A stretch of DNA of 64,000 bases from assembly GCF_000224145.3 (NCBI RefSeq), contig NC_020170.2, positions 2,988,528 to 3,052,527 on the forward strand, written 5' to 3'. The notes below the pieces were generated by a model, which was given only the letters and a program-made list of their open reading frames with translations, was not told the origin of the DNA and ran no database searches. This DNA is from Ciona intestinalis (taxonomy: Eukaryota; Chordata; Ascidiacea; Phlebobranchia; Cionidae). The translations under genes and the position numbers were made by a program. Shown here piece after piece: positions 10,737 to 26,192 of this stretch (within the stretch, counting starts at the first letter, position 1; each line of letters begins with the position of its first letter).

Positions 10737-13700
10737 TTAGCTCCAAGAAATGACTCGCGTGGCCGGTGTGACGACGAATGGCCGATTGGGATTAGTGGGA
10801 CTGTTGTTGTACAGTGTCGTCTGTCTCGGAACAGCAATCATGGGTTCATGGTTCAAGTCCCGCGGGTGGCTTCCCGGATCGCTGCCAGGAATTATGACAG
10901 CGCTGGCTGGATCACGGCCAGTTAAGTTACCAGAATTGTCCAATTTTAAGCCGAGGTTATCAATATTTGAATTGTTTGAATCGGGAAAGCGATTGATTTT
11001 GTTTTTTGGCTTTTTCTGTTTTTCTGCAACTGGTGGTGCCGATTTCTGTTTATGCGGATCCACTACAAAGTTTTTGGGTCGCGTTTCGCCAGGACTTTCA
11101 ACATGGCGCAGTTTAATTGGCTTTACCGGAGATGTAGGCAAGACATTTACTTTGGTCTTGCTCTCCTGAAATTTTGGTGAATCTTGTCCGTCGCTGTCTC
11201 GGTTAATATTATTCCAAAACTCTCTGCTACTTTTTGCGGTTGGTTTATCTTCATAAGAACCTTGATGTAAATCCTGGTTTTCATTTTGTGAACTAGTTTG
11301 ATGTTTTGTTGGTTTCTGTGCAGTAGGCGGCGGCTGCTTTTTGGTCTTTTTCGGTTTATTAACAACACTGTAAACAGGTTCGTTATCAACTCTTTCGTTT
11401 CTGTCAATCGATTTTACTGAAGACTCCTTTTGCGGCTGTGTGTGTTTCTTTTCTACTTTCGTATCATCAATTGTTTCGTAAAGACCTACATCAACGTTGT
11501 TGTTGTTGTTGTTGTTGTTGTTGTTGCTGTTTCTCTTAAAGGAAGACGAAAATGATGATCTGTGCTCCGAAGATCGAGGGGAGGAGGAAGATGAGAGGCA
11601 AACATCCGAGAGATTTCCAACGAGATCAATGATGCTCCCAACACTACTTGTGTCGCTTTCATCTTCATTTGTTCCGAGAGTAGAAGTTGATGACGTGGAG
11701 GTTTCTTCAAACACTTTGTCGTCTTCACCCTCGCTACTGTAAAGTTTAAATAATGATTATTATAGTAAGGTAGGGGAAGACGGAATACCTTTAGCACATA
11801 ATATCCAAATAATTTTATGTGTTTTAAACAATTAACAACGGTATAAGGGAGTCGTGAGGATACGGTTTTATAATTTTTTAATTATTTTTTGGTTACTATA
11901 GCAAATGGGACGAGAAAATAGAATGAAAAGATGCCCCATCTTCCCGAAAAAAAACTCCTTTTTTTAATCCTTGACAGTGACAGTCATGTTGCTGGACCAC
12001 TGGTGCTATTTTTGGGGGGGATTATGTAAATTTAGTTTTTTTCAGAAATTTATCTAAATATAGGAAACTAAGCAACGGAGTGGTTAGCGCGCCTGTTTTA
12101 AAGGATACGGGTTCGGGTCTCGACGCCCCTATATCATTCGGCATGCGTACTTTGGCAGGACACTCAAGAGTAGTTGCTTTAACTCAGTGGCTACTAATGA
12201 GTTGTGCAAATTATCTGTCATCCATATACCACTGTCAATACGAGGACGTGTGAACAAAGAAAATCCATGTTAATTATTTATGTCAAATAATTAGGTCACG
12301 CTGACCAGCATCAGGTGAGATGGTATTAGACGATGACCTGCTGGTCGACTTATGTTTAGTCAAATCCGGGAAATTATTAAATTATTTACAGCATGTATTT
12401 ACATTCATGCACATTATGTCTGAAGCTATATATAGTAGGGTAGTGGAGACGGCACCTTTAGCACATAGTTTTTAAATATCCTGATCGTGTTTTAAACAAT
12501 TAACAACAGTCTATGAAAGTCGCGGCGCTATACGCTTATATAACTTTAAAAATTCTTTGTGTACTACCAAATGTAACGAGAAAAGAGAGTGCAAACATGT
12601 CCCATTTTACTACATCATCTTTTAAAATCATTTTGAATAAAATAACTATAAGTCTGGGTAATTCGAATATACAGCAAATCGACTGCATAATGTTGGATTT
12701 AAATAAAAAGTTTGAATTTTTATTCTATATCATTTCATATAAACACCCTAACAAAACGTCAATAGAATTTTTGCTAATTCAACATTGGTTCGCTTCGGTG
12801 ATTTTAGTTTTACCTTCAGATAAAAATAGCTCCCACGGGATTTCCATTTGCACTGTTACGGAGATTTGCGTACGAGTTGGTAGTACTTTTAATATCACGA
12901 AAAAGGTTAATGGCCTTTTTAAGAGATTGAATTTGAATAGATCAGACACTATATAGCGATATGGATCTTTTTCTTGTTTTTTTTTATACACTACCTTGTA
13001 ATTACTTCAGTTTAATTTACATCAGAAAACAATTGTCTACTATAAGTTACATATGTGTTAACTTATAAGTGAAACCGAGGTGTATGAAACAGAACAGTTC
13101 TCTTGTTATAATACCGACTTTTGTTGCCCGTCACGCAATGAAAAATAGTCACATATTTTATTCATTGATTCAAAAGGATTTTAAACACGCTTGCATTAAC
13201 GCTATGCCAGTTCAATGTTTCTATGAATAAAACGGCACTTATCAAATTTACAAATTAGTAATATTTTTTAACTTAGTATGCTTTTCAAAGCCCCAACTAA
13301 AGTTTTGCATATGATTTAAAGCGTAACCTCAATTTTTCCGTTTCATTACCCATACACCCACTAAACAAACGGCTCCTTCTATGTGTATATTCACATGCCT
13401 GACTGTTTTCGCTCTGCCCTCGAACAAAACAGATGAATTTACTTAATTACCTAATTTGCCATTCGTCGTCCAGCTTAAGTACGTCGTCTAAGAAACGAAT
13501 TGATTCACGTTCCTTCGGCGTCAGTGCTCTCATGCTTGAAGTTACGTGCATATCCCGACTCGCCTGCGACATAGAACGTAACTTTATAACATAGCTAAAG
13601 AATTCTATTTAAATAAGAGACTGACGATGCCATTTAAGCGAAATATATTTCTCTATTAATAACTAGTGGTTGGACTTGATTTTTGTTGGCTACGTTTTCG

Positions 13701-16700
13701 TAGCACCAGATCATTACTGTATTTCACTATATACAAGAATCGTTCAACTATATGAACATCAGATCAGGGTCAGATTCGCGGAAATTAAGTCAAAGCTAAA
13801 GAAATGTTTATAATTATGGTACAGTACTGTGGGGTAAAATGGGATACTATTAGCACCTATATTCCATATTTTCTGATTGTGTTTTGAACTATTACCAACG
13901 CTCTTTTAAAGTCGTGATGATACAGGTATATTATTCTATGTTGTCATTTGTTTATTTCTGTATGGAATAAAAAAAACAGCAAAACATGGACCATCTTACC
14001 CCAACCTACTTTAAGCACGAAAGTATGTTTTTAGTCTGTTTAAAGTTATATAATTGTAGCAAAATTTCTTAACAAGTTTAGATCCGTGCTAACAATACAA
14101 TAACTTGCTATATACACATTGAATAAAAATACTCAAAGTCATCGTTTACTATACAGAAACGTACACACTATACAGTATCGTGGCAACAGTTATATGAGCA
14201 CGACACTGAACTCTGTACCGGTTGTATTCTAACACCCAAACAGTACAATAAATCTCCATTGTTACGTCACAATATACGCATTTCAAACAGGGCAATATAT
14301 GAATCACCGCCAGTACAGTGCTAGTTTATTACGTTATAATACCTGTCTTTCTTTCTTCACAGAGAGTAACCCTCGACCAATGTTATTGCTAGTTGTCCTG
14401 CTTTTTGACGAATCGGTGCTCGACTCCGACGACTTGGAAGAAAGCTGGTCCTTGCCTGTACATTTATAGGAAAATATTTACGATCAAAATGTAGGCGTGA
14501 GAAACAGCTGGGGTTTTGGTTTAGGTGTCCGTCTTGTTATCCAGTATTTTAAATTGGGTGTTTTATACTTTGGTTTCGGGTTTTTAGTATAGTACTATGG
14601 TGTAAGATGGATACGTTTAGTATATATATATCCCATATTTCCTGATTATGTTTTTAACAATTAAAAATGCCTTTTTCAGGGGCTTTGGTCATATAATTCT
14701 GTAAATACTATTTTACCGTCAAATTGCAGGAGCAAAGAGAATGAAAAGTGTACCATGTTACCCCAGCCTAGTATATATTATAGAGTCTATAGACAGTGTT
14801 ATTTAAAGTTATATCTATTTGACTGTGATTGTTTCTTTATTTGAGCATGTATGTAATACCAGTGCAAATACTATATATAGTAGGGTGGGGGAAGATGGGA
14901 CACCTTTAGCACATAATATCCAAATATCCTGATCTTGTTTTAAATAATTAACAACGGTCTACAGGAGTCGTGAGGATACGGTTTTATAATTCTTTGAATT
15001 TTCTTTGTTTACTACCAAATGGGACGAGAAAACAGAATGAAAAAGTGTCCCATCTTCCCCCACCCTGCTATATATATATATATAGCCTATATATATGCAT
15101 TGTGTGATTAAGGCACCGAATGTTTAAACAAGTCATCTGGAAATCCTCGCTTTCAATTTATACTAAATCAAAATTCCATGAATTGTAATATTAATACAAA
15201 CATAAACGGCTTGTTCTAGGAATTTCGACACTGGATATTACTAAAACGAAACTGGAATATCAGAATGAAAACTCAGAATACCGTGGATTCCATCCTATAT
15301 ATAGTAGGGTGGGGGTAGAAGGGACACCTTTAGCACATAATATCCAAATATTTAATATCCAAAAAATGAGAATACAGTTTTAAATCCTTGAATTTTGTTT
15401 GTTTACCACCAAATAGGTCAAGAAAATAAAATGAAAAGGCGTCCCATCACTCCTCAACATACTTGTGACAAGAGGAGAAAAATGGCCAATACCCCGAACA
15501 CGCGGTATGTACAAGCAAACAAACGACACACACATTCAGAGATTGGCTAGATTGATCAAATACGTATACGAACAAACCGTTTGTTTTCGCTTTCCTTCCG
15601 TTTTTAAACGATCCATTGTTTGTATGTTCAACTTGAATGGCGTGTCCGTTGGATTTTTGGACTCCGTTGGTTATCTTGTGCATCTTGTTTACATTCATGT
15701 TTGGGGCTGTTGAAGCTCGGGCGTGATTGGTAGTCTGATAATTTAGTTTAAGATTTTTTAAAGGCAATTGCAGCTTGAAAAAAGTCGAAAACGAAAACGA
15801 AAAAGTACAAATAGTATTGCAGGGTAAGCAATCTAAGCAATTACGAACGTTCTTTAGAGTCGGGGGGGGGGTTTATATAATTCTATAAATATTCTTTGTT
15901 CAAAATGGTCGAAGAAAGAGAATAAAAACACGACCCGTCTTGCCCTAACCTAATACAATTAATATAATTGCATAATCTATAGCACGGTCATATGTATACT
16001 ATTATACACCACATGTTCTTGTCAAAAACAAGGAAAAATGTTCACACGATTAAAGAACAGTCCGATTGCTGCAAAAAATATAAACCTTATTTTAGCAAAA
16101 CATGGAAGGCGTATTTATTATCAAACACTCTTTGATATTTAATCATGTAGGTACCTTTTGTTGAATTTTAATAAACACGGAGTACATATACAAGGTATTT
16201 GGAGCGTAAAGTCAAGTCCAAGCGTAACAACATTGCTGTCAGATCAGCCGAAACACAAGTTCAAGTGTTTACCTGTTTCGGGGCGCTTGGCGGTGGGCCT
16301 ATGTATTTCATTTCCTGTCCATTAGAACGTATACCAGTTCGGTCAAACTCTGAAAATGAAAATAAACCGTCATATAGTACTGTGGAGTAAGATGGGTACC
16401 GATAGTACATAAAACCCATATACAGTGATCGTGTATTTATCAATTAACAACAATCTTCCAACGTCGTACCGTTGCGGTTATATAGTTCTGTGAAATTCTT
16501 TGTTTACTGCCAAATGGGGCGAGAAAAGAGAATGAAAACATGTTCTATCCTACCCACCCTACTATATAAGTTTATATTAAGCGTGGAGTTTCGTCAGATA
16601 ATAAATTACATTCCTGAGTGACGGCAGCTTATACACAAATATTGGCACAGCGAGCTTTTATTTCCACCCAAAATTTACACGACACTACTTTGCAGTTATG

Positions 16701-17548
16701 TAGAATTTTGGAACTTAGCAATATATAAAACACTTGGAACATTACTTAACCAAAGTTTAGATTTTCCATTAACATGTGTTTAAAATCATTTACGAGTTAA
16801 AATGCACTTAAATCATTAAATTGCATTAGAATATGATCCCCTGCCACTGACCTAATACTTAAATAAAAACAAATAAATACAGATACAGTATCAAAATAAA
16901 CTTTTGCAAATGTTAAACGCATCCTTTATCTTGCTATGTTCTGAAGTAACTTGTAGCAAAGTAAAGATAGAATTAAGGCCACAAAGCTTTTGATTTCTTT
17001 ACGCAAGCACACAATAGCTCGGTTGTAACAACACACAGCGGGGTGGTGACAATGGGACATCGGCGAATAGTATTACATTTCGGTAACCACAATCGACAAA
17101 ATAGGTATTGAAGGTTAGAATACTGTAGGGGAAGACGAGACATCTTTATCACATGGAGTCTAAATATTCTGATCTTGTTTTAAAGAATAAACAATGGGCT
17201 ATGGGAGTTGGGAGGATACAGTTTTATAATTCTTTGAATGTTCTTTGTTTAGCTACCAAATGGGACGAAAAATGGAATTAAAAAGTGTCCCATCTTTCTC
17301 CACCCTAATATATATTTAATAATAAAGTCTGGTATTACTCACTAGACAAAATACTCATTCAAAGTTAAATGTAATAAAATCTGATATTACTCACCGCTGA
17401 GAGACGGGTGTGAGATCGTAGGGTCTAATTTCGGCCATAAGGCCTCGGTTCTCTGTGAAGATCTCATTTGCTTTAACGCTGGCATTCCCCTCAACGGTGC
17501 TGGTTCACGCGCTATCTCTGATTTATTTCGTTTCAGTTTGGACATCAT
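10737..17548 (-). CDS. PROSER2/SARG-like disordered protein, 6 exons, about 550 aa
   Basis: Exons, in transcript order, are 17395-17548, 16273-16349, 15578-15773, 14343-14455, 13451-13563 and 10737-11736; all phases join and give 550 residues. The start is MMSKLKRNKSE, just after a possible 5'UTR splice acceptor. The only recognisable block is LTPKERESIRFLDDVLKLDDEW in exon 5 followed by SVGSIIDLVGNLSD in exon 6. This resembles the LT.EE.D.LLFFEETIDSL and DVIDLV blocks of vertebrate PROSER2 and C1orf116/SARG. The rest is low-complexity Ser/Pro/Lys-rich sequence with a run of ten Asn. Molecular role is unknown; vertebrate relatives are poorly characterised. MITEs lie in every intron, one only 26 bases upstream of the acceptor of exon 2. 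Exon 3 uses donor GTTTGT, chosen because it alone keeps the frame. The family assignment is tentative; the gene model is well supported by phase. Confidence 0.72.
11496..11527 (-). repeat. In-frame poly-Asn codon repeat
   Basis: On the minus strand an AAC triplet run encodes ten Asn within exon 6 of the PROSER2-like gene; likely length-variable. Confidence 0.9.
11764..11946 (+). mobile_element. MITE subfamily A, 3' end truncated
   Basis: Left end AGTAAGGTAGGGGAAGACGG; the right end stops after CCCATCTTCCC. It lies 28 bases upstream (transcript sense) of the acceptor of the last PROSER2-like exon. Confidence 0.87.
12068..12370 (+). mobile_element. Second type of tRNA-derived SINE
   Basis: The head has box-A-like GAGTGGTTAGCGCGCC and box-B-like GGGTTCGGGTCTC. 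The tail contains a hairpin, GACCAGCATCAGGT with GACCTGCTGGTC (12303-12345). Its body differs from the common SINE of this window. Confidence 0.65.
12434..12612 (+). mobile_element. MITE subfamily A, diverged
   Basis: Left end AGTAGGGTAGTGGAGACGGC and body TCCTGATCGTGTTTTAAACA; the right end is decayed to CATGTCCCATTTTACTAC. Confidence 0.8.
13058..13166 (+). mobile_element. SINE 3' fragment
   Basis: ACTTATAAGTGAAACCGAGG, GTTATAATACCGAC and CCCGTCACGCAATG correspond to the SINE tail; its end is decayed. Confidence 0.65.
13822..14010 (+). mobile_element. MITE subfamily B
   Basis: Ends AGTACTGTGGGGTAAAATGG and CCATCTTACCCCAACCTACT. Subfamily B has GGTAAGATGG-type ends and a body with CTCTTTTAGAGT in place of the GTCTATGGGAGT of A. 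Confidence 0.9.
14591..14772 (+). mobile_element. MITE subfamily B
   Basis: Ends AGTACTATGGTGTAAGATGG and CCATGTTACCCCAGCCTAGT, in intron 3 of the PROSER2-like gene. Confidence 0.87.
14879..15069 (+). mobile_element. MITE subfamily A
   Basis: Nearly consensus copy: ends AGTAGGGTGGGGGAAGATGG and CATCTTCCCCCACCCTGCT, flanked by TATATA. Confidence 0.95.
15303..15463 (+). mobile_element. MITE subfamily A with internal deletion
   Basis: Left end AGTAGGGTGGGGGTAGAAGG; about 30 bases of body are missing; right end decayed. Confidence 0.85.
15860..15955 (+). mobile_element. MITE subfamily B, right half only
   Basis: TTTATATAATTCTATAAATA to CGTCTTGCCCTAACCTAA matches the right half; preceded by a G run. 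Confidence 0.78.
16376..16563 (+). mobile_element. MITE subfamily B next to a splice acceptor
   Basis: Ends AGTACTGTGGAGTAAGATGG and TATCCTACCCACCCTACT. Its left end is 26 bases from exon 16273-16349, in the branch-point region of that intron. Confidence 0.9.
17121..17308 (+). mobile_element. MITE subfamily A
   Basis: TACTGTAGGGGAAGACGAGA to CATCTTTCTCCACCCTAAT, in intron 1 of the PROSER2-like gene. Confidence 0.88.
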
Positions 17549-18143
17549 CTTGAAAGGTGAAACATTAACTCATTTGCCAAATATATCACTCGAGAGAGAT
17601 ACTGCAGAGTACTTGGTATCAAACCGCAAGTAACCTATGTGTGCTCATACCCACTGTGGACTGTGGTATCACTATGCAATTAAAACGGTAAAATTAGAGC
17701 TGTCAGATACATCGTTCCTTTCCAGGTATTACTCTAATCATGCACTTTGACTTCAAATACAATGAAAAGTATCCAAAATAATAAGAATTTGATACATACA
17801 TCACAGCGCAAAATATTAAATTACATGCTTTAATAGTAATACTATCGAACTACACGGCCTGAAATTGTCTGCTTTCTCTCGGAATAAATTGAAAAACAGA
17901 CTCTGTGATGCCCGAGGCCAGGTTAACTTACATTTCAAGATTAACTGCTTTCTAAACCGGCAGCTCCGCGGGTTTTCTGACTGACTTTACCGATAAAAAA
18001 AATTTGGAACAAAATTCGCAACTTGCTTGGACTGTATAGTGTAACTGTAAACATTGAAAAGTAGCCCTTTGGGAAATACGGGTAATGAGATCACTGTTGT
18101 GGTTTGAAAGCATATCGACTGCCTCGATCACCAGCTGATGTAT

Positions 18144-18290
18144 AGTAGGGTGGGAAAGATGGGACACATTTGCATTCTACTTTCTCGTCTTATTTAGTAG
18201 TAAACAAAGCACACTCAAAGAATTATAAAAAATCGTATCCTTACGACTCCCCATGAGCCGTTGTTAATTGTTTTAAACACGATCAGGTTT
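18144..18290 (-). mobile_element. MITE subfamily A, one end lost
   Basis: AGTAGGGTGGGAAAGATGGG present; the copy stops after AAACACGATCAGG. Confidence 0.85.
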
Positions 18291-18695
18291 TGACTTTCGT
18301 TCATGTAACCAAAATACTTATAAAACTATGATGCTACGCATGTATATAACTAGCATTAAAGCATTTAACATTTTCTCTCTCTTTCGCTGGTGTGACTTCT
18401 GTATTTATCTGATTCGAACAAAACGCATAACGAGCCGCCATACATGTTTACATACTAAAGAGCTCGACAGACGGCTGCAATATATCTTTGCGACAATGAC
18501 GGCTATATGCCACTTTATAAAGCAGCTTGAACTGTTGACGCGGTTCATAGTGCACCCGCATAGTCAAAGGCCAATTTCCGACATGCTGCATAAAACCAAG
18601 GCCAAAAGTCTTGCATTTTCCCTCTGTCATATACCTCAACAATACAGAATCAAAAACACTGTTAAATAGTCGCTATATGCATATACTTAATGTAT

Positions 18696-18886
18696 AGTAG
18701 GGTGGGGAAAGATGGGACACCTTTAGCACATAATATCCAAATATCGTGTTCATGTTTTCAATAATTAACAGTGGTTTAAGAGAGTCGTGAGGATACGGTT
18801 TTGTAATTCTTTAAATGTACTTTGTTTACTACCAAATTTAACGAGAAAATCGAATGATAAGGTGTCCCATCTCCCCCCACCCTACT
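18696..18886 (+). mobile_element. MITE subfamily A
   Basis: Ends AGTAGGGTGGGGAAAGATGG and CATCTCCCCCCACCCTACT. Confidence 0.94.
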
Positions 18887-20330
18887 ATATATTTGACTTA
18901 TTCAAAGAGCGTCTACGCAAAGCATGTACTGTCATACCAAAGGTACAGTCATTTGAATGCTGTAATAATATCGTCATCTATAAATAGGTCCGCGTTGTCA
19001 GTCGCTTAAACGTAACTACAAGCAACAATTGCAACGTACAGCACCCTTGTACACTGAACATATGCAACGTTTTAAAAAGAATCACAGACCTTCTATATTC
19101 TACGAAGTAGAAAGAGATATCGACGCTCAAATGACGCAGTGTACTACTTCCGAATCAATACTTTATTCAGTTAAAATAATGAATAATTTATTTATGCCAT
19201 GGGCAGTTAATCAAAAAATAATTAATCCGACGTTTCTATATAAAAAAATTTCTCGCTAGTTAACCCGTGATATTTTATACCTGTCGACAAAAGCTTGCAT
19301 TGTTCGGCGTGTTCTCGAATAAGTAGCACACCAAAATAGCGTGTGACCAAAACTTCCGCAAGAACTGTTTTGTTTTAGCCTATTCATTTTTCTTTATAAC
19401 TATGTCTGTTTTTCGTACTGACTCTATGAGCTGCTGTTTTACTATGCGTCGCCTGCCATGCGTACGATGACGTAGAAACAGTTGACGTGATCCAGACAAA
19501 GGAGTGCATAAACAACTAATTGGGGGAAAGTCGGAAAACCAAGCAAAATTTAAACGTTTGAATCATATAGCAGTATAGCCAAGAGTTCAAAATGCTATGT
19601 AAGCTAACTGGCGCTTCTTTTCTAAAAGCTGGAATCGTACTGAAAAGTATGGGCTTATCTGACTACTATTTATAGCTGTTCTCGCTACTCGGCTACGGTT
19701 AAGCTAGCAATGTAATGATGGTCAGCCACATGTAACCAAGCGAAACTTTTGCCTCAGCTGTTCGTGCTTATTTTACCGTGAAAAACACACCTTCTATGCG
19801 TGTTGGGACGTTTTTTTCTCTCACTAAAAATACAAAATACAGTTACCGCTTTCGGTTATATTGCAAATGAAACTTTGTAGACTTGGTGTAAAATTCAAAT
19901 CTTTGTTATTAGTATTCTACACCTAGCCATTATTTTACGCTACATAATCTTCTAAAGTCGCTAATTAAAATTACGGTCGAATTAGTTTTTCCATCACGCA
20001 GGCACTTATAACAAAGAGAGAAACATGCGGAACTTTTGATAGGTATTCAGGCAATTTATCCGGGGCTAGAAATCCATTCAGATTCCATATATTGTTGTTC
20101 ATCGCAAGATTCAAATTCCAATATAATTAACCACGCTAGCAAAGAATTCCAACACAATAACACAAGTAAGACCGCTGAATAAAAACCCTTTTCCCGTCGT
20201 TGAAAATTGTATTTTCAAACATTGAAGCTTTAATTAAATAAAAAGGTTTTTTAAAGTTGACAAGCAGTTTGTACAACTATTTTCCAAGAACTACTTTGTC
20301 CGTGATAATTTTGACGCGACTAATGTTTTG

Positions 20331-20477
20331 TAGGGTAAAATGGGATATCGTAAACATCTATAAATCCCATATTTCCCGATCGTGTTTAAACAATTAACAA
20401 CACTCTTTGTTTGCTACCAAATCAATCCACATAATAAAATGAATATAAATAATAAAAAATCTTATCTCACCCCACTA
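20331..20477 (+). mobile_element. MITE subfamily B, shortened
   Basis: TAGGGTAAAATGGGATATCG to CTTATCTCACCCCACTA with part of the body missing. Confidence 0.8.
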
Positions 20478-20507
20478 GAAATTCACTAGAATTACAGAAA
20501 TAGGTAT

Positions 20508-20685
20508 AGCAAGGTGGAGAAAGATGGGACACCTTTAGCAGATAATATACAAATATCCTGATTGTATTTTAAACAATTAACAAGATACGGCTTTGAATTG
20601 TTTGAATTTTTTGTTTACTTCCAAATAGGACGAGAAAATTGAATGAGTAGGTGTCCCATCTTTCCCAACCCTACTGTATATATCA
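20508..20685 (+). mobile_element. MITE subfamily A at the 3' end of the SDR gene
   Basis: AGCAAGGTGGAGAAAGATGG to CATCTTTCCCAACCCTACT; it lies 42 bases beyond the SDR stop, so the SDR 3'UTR probably ends before or within it. Confidence 0.9.
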
Positions 20686-20727
20686 TTACAGAAACAGGTA
20701 TATTATTACAGAAACACCGATACACTT

Positions 20728-24034
<3,307 letters not shown>

Positions 24035-25858
24035 TTTATTATTTCTTTAAAAAAAGTTTAAAACCCAATTAAGTGAAAAATTATTGTGTTTGTTGTTAAA
24101 TCTTGCAAATTTGGATCTGAATAAAAACAGGTTGAATTATTAAGCAATTTCATGGTTAGGGTGTGATTTTATGACAGATAGTGTAAAATTATGTGACGAC
24201 ACCATTGTTTAGATGGACCATTGTTTGATGGATCAAAAAATTAAATGAGAAAATAAAAATTGCACTGTTCAATGGATAACATGATTGTGTGTTACTTTAC
24301 CCATACTATGTGTTTTTAATTTCTGAAACAATGATGTGTAATGTGCATTGTGTTAATATGTTGCAGTTTGATTGGCTGCACCCTTTAACCAGAGTACACT
24401 TTTACTTTAAGTTATTCAAGTCACCTAATATTGCTGATAAATGCAAACAAAACAATTTTAAACATATATATCAGATTACTGACTGTTATAGTGTGTATGA
24501 AAAATTAAAAAAACATGCTTGTTATTCTACAAATAAACTAACCAGATTTTAAATTTTAATATTTTTTGACAAATGTCTGTTTTATAATGATACTTATACG
24601 TTATTGGTTAGGTTTGTTGCTCCTCCTTGTCTTAATATCAATAAATCAAGGTGAAATAAATAACCACGTGCAGTAGGGGTGTCACGCTGTATGCCCGCAG
24701 TTGCTGCTACAGTGATCGCGAGCTATAAAACTTTCTATTCAGGCAGCATACGCCAGACGCCCATTGCTGGACATCGCTGGGTTTTGCCATGCATTGTGCA
24801 TTAGCATGCAAACAAACGTTTAACCGACTGTGAGGCGAACTTTATTTGCATTGTAATGTCTATACTTTGTAGCATTTGGCAGACACTTTGTATTTAATTG
24901 TAACGGCGCAGTGACTCATTGAATGTGTAAAAGTTCATAAAATCGACGAAACACGGAAATGTTTGCAATCTCAGATTGTGTCGGCGTTAACACGTTGACG
25001 CAATCGCTGTCCGCCTAAATAAAATTGTGGGCCTGTGGCTGTGTATTAATGTCTGTAATCTAGTGACTCCGTACATTCAAATCCCGTAAATAGGATACAC
25101 TAACAGGGAACTATAAGCATTCTGACTTGAAATTGCTCCTTCGCTTTGACTAACGTGGCAACCATCAGATCTTATTTTTTGGGGGGTTTATGATACAGAC
25201 ATAGCCGTCTGCCAAATAGACTTCGTCTTAGCGTCTGTCTCTATTTGATTCCGGGGTAAGTAATAACAAGACACCCGTCCGTTACACGAATTTAATGGTA
25301 CATAGTCCCACGGTTTATGCACGACCACGATACTCCGTGAGACGCAATATCTAGGCCATATTATTAGAATAATGTTCTTCAGATAATCCCGACCTTTTAG
25401 TCAAGTTATTCAGATACCCAACACGCTTACACGGCAGTTACATGCAGCGTTAACCATTCCACTGCTCTTCCGCTTCTGCAAATACCTTTAGTATTGACTT
25501 CCAAGGTTGGCACATCAGCAAACTTGATTAAAATGAAACACTGTATTGGTGTTACCAATGGACCAGTTGCTAAAACTATTAACCAATACTATGCAGCTAG
25601 TTACTCTACAGATATATGACACAACATAGAAAGTTGAAACTATCAACATTTTATTTCAAACTTTCATCAAACATTTGTTAGAACAAAACAAAACAGTTCG
25701 GAATACGGAATATGTATCTGTATGTAAATACATTTTTGTAACACAGTAGTTGTAGACTTTATTATAAAATTATTTGAACATTTTAATTAGGTGAACTTTT
25801 TCCTCAAAAGAGTTTATTTTGCATCATGAAGCGCCCAGAAAACAATTTTGGTCATTTT
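24035..25858. other. Intergenic, SDR promoter side and IF1 3' flank
   Basis: The part 24100-24650 is AT-rich. The part 24660-25500 is relatively CpG-rich and free of the common repeats, but I find no exon. It could hold regulatory DNA for the SDR gene, which starts at 24034 on the minus strand. Confidence 0.5.
25813..25818 (-). terminator. Poly(A) signal of the IF1 gene
   Basis: AATAAA on the minus strand, about 41 bases past the IF1 stop. Another hexamer overlaps the stop itself. Confidence 0.6.
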
Positions 25859-26152
25859 TTATTTCGTAACAGGTGGTTTAATTTGTTGAAGCTTTTCTTC
25901 ATGCTGTTTGATGCGACTTTGTAGTCTTTCAATCACTTGCTTGTGCTCCTCAATCTCTTCAAGATGATGTTTGCGCAATGCCTTCAATTGCTCAGCTTCT
26001 AATTGCCGAACATATTGGTTTTCATCTGCTGCAGCTTTTTTGGCAAGTTTTCCACCTTCTTGTCTTATTGCCCCCTCATCACTCATAGCTCGTGACATAC
26101 GAGGAGCTGAAACCCTCCAGGTAAGGTTAGCAGTTCGTGCAAGACGGAACAT
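25859..26152 (-). CDS. ATP5IF1: ATP synthase inhibitory factor 1 (IF1), mitochondrial
   Basis: IF1 blocks ATP hydrolysis by mitochondrial F1Fo-ATPase when the matrix becomes acidic (family knowledge). The 97-residue protein starts at MFRLARTANLTWR, a basic presequence suited to mitochondrial import. After IRQEGGKLAKK comes the conserved minimal inhibitory segment ENQYVRQLEAEQLKALRKHH, including the paired His that underlies pH sensing, then a long C-terminal coiled coil (EHKQVIERLQSRIKQHEEKL). The open frame extends 8 codons upstream, but the internal ATG is preferred because the longer N-terminus (MLNLFIII) is not presequence-like and a good acceptor (TTTTTCAG) lies just before, implying a 5'UTR intron. 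The coding part is unspliced. The stop overlaps an AATAAA hexamer; a second hexamer lies about 45 bases further on. The gene stands alone between the SDR gene and ERCC8, all on the minus strand. Confidence 0.95.
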   Translation of the reverse strand: MFRLARTANLTWRVSAPRMSRAMSDEGAIRQEGGKLAKKAAADENQYVRQLEAEQLKALRKHHLEEIEEHKQVIERLQSRIKQHEEKLQQIKPPVTK

Positions 26153-26192
26153 AATGATAATAAATAAGTTAAGCAACGTTTCTGAAAAATAA

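Larger units (their letters stand above)
17549..20330. other. 5' region of the PROSER2-like gene and intergenic space
   Basis: Holds two MITEs. The 113-codon frame at 18328-18669 and that at 19029-19259 have no family resemblance and lack plausible exon context. The stretch 19260-20330 is unique sequence in which I see no feature. Confidence 0.5.

Noticed and set aside
12513-12956. 147-codon open frame
   Set aside because: Its first part is MITE sequence and the rest is AT-rich with no recognisable protein feature.
18328-18669. 113-codon open frame as a gene
   Set aside because: No family resemblance, no splice partners, compositionally like background; likely chance.
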